This document shows, piece after piece, positions 57,901 to 64,000 of a stretch of DNA of 64,000 bases. Every line of letters begins with the position of its first letter. The first letter of the stretch is position 1. The translations under genes and the position numbers were made by a program. The stretch covers positions 558,001 through 622,000 of the forward strand of contig JBBPUQ010000005.1 of the NCBI GenBank assembly GCA_038501195.1, read 5' to 3'. Source of the stretch: Nemania diffusa (taxonomy: Eukaryota; Ascomycota; Sordariomycetes; Xylariales; Xylariaceae). The notes below the pieces were generated by a model. The model had not been told where the DNA came from. It searched no databases and saw only the letters and a program-made list of their open reading frames with translations.

Positions 57901-59215
57901 ATATAAATATTTAAAATTAAATATAATTTTAAAAAAAATAAATTAATTACTATATATATTACATTGTTGTTGTACCAAGTTTTTTTGTTGTTTAATCTTT
58001 TTTTTTTAAAAGTAGTTTCTTTTACTTTTTATTTATTTTTTTTGATTTTTTTTTAAAAATTATTCTATTAAGTATACTTTTATTGCTTTTTGATTTTTTT
58101 TATTTCTTTTGCAAAAAGTATCTTTTTTAGTGTTTTTTTTGTAAATTTTATAACTATATATTAAAAAAGTCCATATATTTTAAAGTACTAAAAATAAATA
58201 TACTTTACTTAATACTTATAAAAATATTAAAAGCTTTTAAGCCGCTTTTTATGTTTTTTTTTTTTAAGCTGTTTTTAAGTTTTATTACTTAAAATATAGT
58301 AAATTTTTAAAACGTTTTAAAAAGCTCTCAATTTATTTTTATAAATAAGCTTTTTAAAAACTTGTTTTAATTAGTCCAATATAAATATTTGCTTTTTATA
58401 AAAAAGCTTATTTTAAAATAAAATAAAAAGCTGTTTAATAGCTTATTTAGAAGCGATATGTTTGCTTATAGCTTCAAGAAATTTTTTTGCTACAAATATT
58501 TCTATTATATCGGATATTTGGTGCATTTTTGCTTTTTCGTAAATAATTGTCTAGTTTTTGTACTAGCAAATAAAGTCTATATGTTATAAAGCTTAGTTTA
58601 AAATTGCTTAATATTTAATTAGCAAAATATTTATAACAGCTAATTTTATAAAAACTAAACTGTTTTTTAAGTGCTTAATTATTAACTTAATGTTAAGATT
58701 GTTTTTGTTGAGTATTTGTGCTGATACTATTTTTAAGCGCTTAAAATCAACTATTTTCAAGATTTAATTATATAAGTTAATATATCAAGTAATATTAGCT
58801 ATATATTTTGACGCTTTATTAGTATAAGTTTTAATAAACTTGTTAAATTTTGCTGTAATATCAAATGCTGTTAATTGTGTTTTTTTAAGAATTGATAGCG
58901 TAGTATTTTTTGTAAAATTACTGTTATTTCGGGCTTTTTATTTTTTAAAATCTCTTTTATATTAATTAGCTTGTTTTTATAAAAAAGCTTACTTAATACT
59001 TTTATAAATAAAAAGCTCTAGTTTAATTTTAATTTTGAATATAGATATAATATTATTTAAGTTAATATAATTTTAAATATTTTATATTATAGCTTAAAGC
59101 TTGAATTTATTGTACTATTTAAACTAGTTAAAACTAGTTTTTAAGATTGTTTTAATATTTTTATCGATTTTTTTAGAAAATATAATAAAAATGCAAAAAA
59201 AGATATATTAAAAGT
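54950..59215 (+). repeat. Left arm of a giant inverted repeat
   Basis: Reverse complement of 59740-64000. Paired anchors were checked by eye at three places: 54950-55300 with 63650-64000; 56455-56650 with 62290-62490; 59040-59200 with 59750-59915. The sums of paired coordinates are close to constant (about 118,950), so the arms are collinear with few indels over more than 4 kb. This arm keeps more G and C than its partner. Confidence 0.85.
58118..58660 (-). pseudogene. Decayed ORF of a mobile element
   Basis: On the minus strand one frame can be read for more than 500 nt. It has protein-like segments (for example a stretch reading MHQISDIIEIFVAKKFLEAI) interrupted by about ten stops, all TAA or TAG and none TGA. 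This is what C-to-T change at CAA/CAG codons gives. In AT-only DNA such stops are also common by chance, so the evidence is partial. The segment lies in the less mutated arm of the inverted repeat. The family is not recognisable. Confidence 0.35.
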
Positions 59216-59228
59216 AAATAGAAATTTT

Positions 59229-59724
59229 TAAAATAATATAAAAAAAGAATAAAATAAAAATACTTACAACAATAAAAGTTAAAATTGTTTATAAAAAAAA
59301 ACACTGGTTTAATAAATAAACCGGGCTTATAACTGTTATATATAAAAATACGATCGAATTTAGCAAATAAAATTGAATCAGTATAACTAAAACAATTTTA
59401 AAAAGTATATCGAAATAAAGCTTGCCAAGTATTTTAATTACTTTAGCTTTTTAATTTTTAAGCTTTATATATATATATATACTTTTAGTAAACACTAAAA
59501 TTAAGCTTAGTGCTTTGCTTTTAAGCTTCGATTTTGTAATCGCTTTTACTCGCTTGCAATAATAAATGCTTGCAATAAGTAGTAATTTTAACAAGTAATG
59601 TTGTAAGCAGTAGAAAAGCTTCTGCAAAAGCTTTTTTTTAAGCTTTTTATTAAGTAAGCTCACTTAAGTAGATTTTATAACTCGATCTTTTAAGCTCGCC
59701 CCACTAAACCCACTTATACTGTCA
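59229..59724 (-). mobile_element. Partial second copy of the inverted-arm element
   Basis: Matches the centre and one arm of the 51038-51940 element. It ends with the terminal sequence CCCACTTATACTGTCA at 59724. The second arm is missing: at about 59,215-59,229 the sequence passes directly into the left arm of the giant inverted repeat. It keeps more G and C (GCTCGCCCCACTAAACCCAC) than either its flanks or the right arm of the first copy. It occupies the axis of the palindrome. Confidence 0.75.
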
Positions 59725-59739
59725 TATTATTTTTAATAT

Positions 59740-62700
59740 ATTATTTTTTTTGCTTTTATTATATTTTTTAAAAAAATTAAAAAAAATATTAAAATATTTT
59801 TAAAAACTAGCTATAACTAGTTAAAATAATATAACAAACTTAAACTTTAAGCTATAATATAAAACATTTAAAATTATATAAATTTAAACAATATTATATT
59901 TATATTTAAAATTAAAACTAAATCAAAGTTTTTTATTAATAAAAATATTAAATTAACTATTTTATAAAATTAAACTAATTAATATTAAAAAAATTTTAAT
60001 AAATAAAATGTTTTAAAAAATAACAATTTTAAAAAAAGTACTTTATAACTAATTTTTAAAAAAATATAATTAATAGTAGTTAAAATTAATATAAAGTTTA
60101 AAAAATTTATTAAAACTTATTTTAACAAAATATTAAAATATATAGTTAATATTATTTAATATATTAATTTATATAATTAAATTTTAAATTTAATTAATTT
60201 TAAATATTTAAAAATAATATTAGTATAAATATTTAATAAAAATAATTTTAATATTAAATTAATAATTAAATATTTAAAAAATAGTTTAATTTTTATAAAA
60301 TTAACTATTATAAATATTTTATTAACTAAATATTAAATAGTTTTAAATTAAGTTTTATAATATATAAACTTTATTTATTAATATAAAAATTAAACAATTA
60401 TTTATAAAAAAGCAAAAATATATTAAATATTTAATATAATAAAAATATTTATAATTAAAAAATTTTTTGAAACTATAAACAAATATATTACTTTTAAATA
60501 AACTATTAAATAATTTTTTATTTTATTTTAAAACAAGCTTTTTTATAAAAAGTAAATATTTATATTAAACTAACTAAAATAAATTTTTAAAAAGTTTATT
60601 TATAAAAACAAATTAAAAACTTTTTAAAATGTTTTAAAAATTTATTATATTTTAAATAATAAAACTTAAAAATAATTTAAAAAAAAAAAACATAAAAAAT
60701 AGTTTAAAAGTTTTTAATACTTTTATAAATATTAAATAAAATATATTTATTTTTAACACTTTAAAATATATAAACTTTTTTAATATATAGTTATAAAATT
60801 TATAAAAAAAGTATTAAAAAAAATATTTTTTGTAAAAAAAATAAAAAAAATTAAAAAGTAATAAAAATATATTTAATAAAATAATTTTTAAAAAAAAATT
60901 AAAAAAAACAAATAAAAAGTAAAAAAAACTATTTTTAAAAAAAAAAAATTAAACAATAAAAAAATTTAATATAATAACAATATAATATATATAATAATTA
61001 ATTTATTTTTTTTAAAATTATATTTAATTTTAAATATTTATATAATTAAAGTTTAAAAGCTATATTTTTTATTTAATAATATATTATTAAACAACTATAA
61101 TATTTTTTATTTTATAAATAATAAATTATTTTTAAAAAAAAAGTTTTTTAAAATTGCTAAAAAAAAAGCAGTAATAAATGCTAACATTTTTTAATTTCTA
61201 ATTTTAAAAACAAAAACTTAAATTATAAAAAATATACTTTTAGAAAAAAATAAAAAAAAATTAATTAATTTAATATTTATTAAAATAATATTTATAAAAA
61301 AATTTTATATAAATTTAATTTTTAAAATTTGTTTTTAAAAAATAAAAATATAATATTATAAATTAAATTATATATTAAAATTTAATAAATTTAAAAAAAA
61401 CAATATAATTACTAAACTTTTAAAATATTATAATTTAATATTTTTTTAATATAATTTATTTTTTATTTATTTAAATCGATTTTTTATAATAAATATAATA
61501 TATATTTTAATAAAAGTTTTTATAAATATAATAAAGCTTTTAATAATTTTAATATAAATAAAATAAATTTTTTTATATTAATTTTTTAAAAATTTTTTAA
61601 AATTAAAAAAAAACTTTAAATATTTATAACATTTAAAGTTAAAATATTTAAAATTTAAACTATTTAAAACATTAATATATAATATAAAAAACATAAAAAT
61701 TAATAAAATTTTATAATTTAAATATAAAAACTATACAAAAATATATATTTTATAAAAAATTTTAAAATAAACTTTTAAAAAAGCATTAGTAAAACTTTTT
61801 TATAAAGTTTTTTAAAATTTATTTAATTATTTAAAAAAGTTTAATAAATTGTAATAAATATTAATATTTAAAAATAAATTTAACAATATAATTTAATTTT
61901 ATTTTTTTAAAAATAAAAAATAAAACTTTATATTTAAATAAATAAAAAAGTTTAAATATTAAATAATATAATAATTTAAACTTTTTATAATAAAACTTAA
62001 AAGTAATAACAAAAAAGCAATTATTATTATTTAAAAAGCTATATATTATAAATTTTAAACTAAAAAAAAAAAAATTAATTTAAAACTTTTATTAAGCTAT
62101 ATTAAAAAATTAATAAAAAGCAATAAAAAAGTAAACAAAAAAATAATTAAAAAATTAATTAAAATATTTTTAAAAACTAAACTTTTAAGCTTTTTTTAAT
62201 TAGAAATAATTTAAGCAATAGTTTAATTATATAATATTAATTTTTTAAAAAAAAACAATTTTTATATATTTTATAAAATATTTAAATTATAGTTTAATTA
62301 ATATTTTAAATAATATATATTTAAAATAAAAAAAAAGTTAAAAATTGATTTTAAATTAAACTAAAATTAAATTTTTATATATAAATATAAAATTTATTTT
62401 TTAAATAAAAATAAAAAAGCTAATTATAATTATTAAACTTTTAAAATAAAACTAAAAGTATATATTAAATATTTAATAAAATATATAATAAACAATTTAT
62501 ATAAAATTTAAATTTTTTATTTATAAAAAATAATTTTAATAAAAAATATCGAATTTAATAAAAAAATTTTTTATAACAAAAAATAAAAATATTTTAAAAT
62601 TAAAATTTCAAAAATATAAATAAACAAAATCAAATTAAACAAACTTAAAAATATTACAATTTTAAAAACTTAAAATATATAAAAATTTATAACAACAATA

Positions 62701-64000
62701 AATTAAAAAATAAACAAAAATATTTTAAATAGTTATAATAATAATATTTAATTTATTAATAAACTTTTTAATATTTATTTAAAAAAATAAAACTTAAAAA
62801 TAAATATAGCTATAATAAAACTAGCTAAAAAATTTAGTAAAAATTATATATTTTAACTATAAAAACTTTTAATTTTTTAATAAATGTTTAAATTTAAAAA
62901 ATAATAAAACAATATAAAAATAAAATTTAAAAAAATAATTTAAAATAAAATAACAATATTTTTAAAAAATAAAATATTTTAAACTTTTTAAATTAATATA
63001 TAAAATATTAAAAATAAATTAAATAAAAATTTATAATAATATAAATATTAAATTATATTTAAAATATTAAATAAACTATTTTAAATAAAATATAAATATA
63101 TATATAAAATAAATTTATTAGTTTTATATATAAATAAATATATTTAAAAAATAATATTTAAAAAACTAAAAAATAATAATAAAAGTTATATAATTTTTAT
63201 AATTATATTTTATAAAAAAAACAAAATATACTTTTTAAAAAATAACTTTTAATAATTTTTTTTAAAAACTTTTATATTTAATTAATTAAAAACTTTATAT
63301 TAAAAAAATTAAAAATATAAAATATTATATATAATATTTACAGCAATAATAAATTAAAAAAAAGCTATATATTTAAATATAATATTTTAAAAGCTTTATA
63401 TTTATAAAAACAATTTTTTAAAATTACTACTTAAAAATTAAAAAAACTTTTTTAAATATTTAATTAATAAATTATTTAAAACTAATATTTATAATAAATA
63501 TAAATAGCTAAAAAATAACAAAATATTTAAAATTATTTTTATATAAAATATAAAAAACAATTTATTTTTATTAAAATAAATGTTTATATATAAATTTAAT
63601 AAAAATAAATTTTTAAATATATATAAAATATATTTAGTTATTAAAAATAATTTTTAAAAAAAAAACATGTTTTAATTAATTTATATAACTATATTTATAA
63701 TTAAAATATTTAAATTTATAATAATATTAATAATAGTTTTTAATTTTAAAATTAAATAGTTTAATATAATTAAAGCATTTTTTAATATATTAAAAACTAA
63801 TAAAGTTTTTATAAATATATTATTTTTAAAAAGTTTTAGTTAAAATAATTTAATTAATAAACTTAATAAAATATTATATAATTTAAAAAATTTTTTATTG
63901 CTATAATATAAAAAGTTTATTAAAATATTTAAAGCTAACAAAATAATAGTTTTAAAAAAAAAGCTTTGTTTGTTTTATATTTTAAAATATATAATATTTA
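59740..64000 (-). repeat. Right arm of the giant inverted repeat (continues past the window)
   Basis: Inverted partner of 54950-59215. More heavily mutated: where the left arm has C or G (for example GCTCTATATTTATATACAAA near 56552) this arm, read in the same sense, has T or A. The match is still running at base 64000, so the repeat is longer than the window shows. Confidence 0.85.

Larger units (their letters stand above)
51060..64000. other. AT-rich, RIP-like isochore
   Basis: Sequence is almost entirely A and T, with only scattered G and C, and has no intact ORF beyond low-complexity frames. The boundary with normal composition is sharp (about 51,060-51,120) and the right end lies outside the window. 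Repeats inside it differ mainly by C-to-T or G-to-A changes, the expected footprint of repeat-induced point mutation. Homopolymers include T runs at 52371-52401 (31) and 52482-52509 (28) and an A run at 52831-52855 (25). It could be a RIP-silenced transposon nest or part of a centromeric or subtelomeric block; the window cannot distinguish these. Confidence 0.9.

Overview
The window reads as chromosomal DNA of a filamentous ascomycete, most likely a Sordariomycete. Genes carry several short introns (about 48-170 nt) with GTRNGT donors and CTAAC-like branch points. There is a HET-domain gene, a GtaA-type glutaminase and a fungal neutral ceramidase. The last 13 kb is an almost pure A/T tract of the kind left by repeat-induced point mutation (RIP). 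No prokaryotic operon signals or CRISPR arrays were seen, and I found no convincing tRNA or rRNA gene.

Layout. 0-8.6 kb: an SPF27/BCAS2 splicing-factor gene (minus, with an apparent 1-nt frameshift), a divergent neutral ceramidase (plus), then a six-exon secreted glutaminase (minus). 8.6-14.5 kb: a gene-poor tract with a possible tRNA-derived SINE. 14.5-15.9 kb: a secreted Ser/Thr-rich protein. 17.1-25.2 kb: an accessory, repeat-rich block. It holds an APH-like kinase (minus), an 863-bp fold-back element packed with 9-bp tandem repeats, a small MITE, an HNH-nuclease-domain gene and an SRPK-like kinase gene. Both of the last two genes are preceded by the same roughly 200-bp sequence module, and a third copy of the module lies at 17.1 kb. 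25-30.5 kb: mostly empty, with one small secreted protein that has a Kex2-type site. 30.5-44.7 kb: a conserved housekeeping block with V-ATPase subunit c (minus), SNU13 (plus), a SAC/hSac2 phosphoinositide phosphatase (plus), a BMT6-like rRNA methyltransferase (minus), transketolase (plus) and an unassigned low-complexity protein (minus). 47.1-50.4 kb: a large intronless HET-domain gene at the edge of the isochore. 51-64 kb: the AT isochore. It contains a 0.9-kb element with long inverted arms and two arms of a very large palindrome (about 54.95-59.2 kb against 59.74-64.0 kb) around a partial second copy of the 0.9-kb element.

How the genes relate. The core genes are unrelated housekeeping functions (spliceosome, snoRNP, vacuolar acidification, phosphoinositides, ribosome maturation, pentose phosphate pathway) in ordinary fungal gene order with short divergent or convergent spacers. 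The accessory genes (APH-like, HNH, SRPK-like, HET) lie close to transposon-like DNA. The shared upstream module is the only sequence evidence that two of them (HNH and kinase) may be regulated or mobilised together. All exon boundaries given here were worked out by eye from frame continuity, splice signals and family knowledge.
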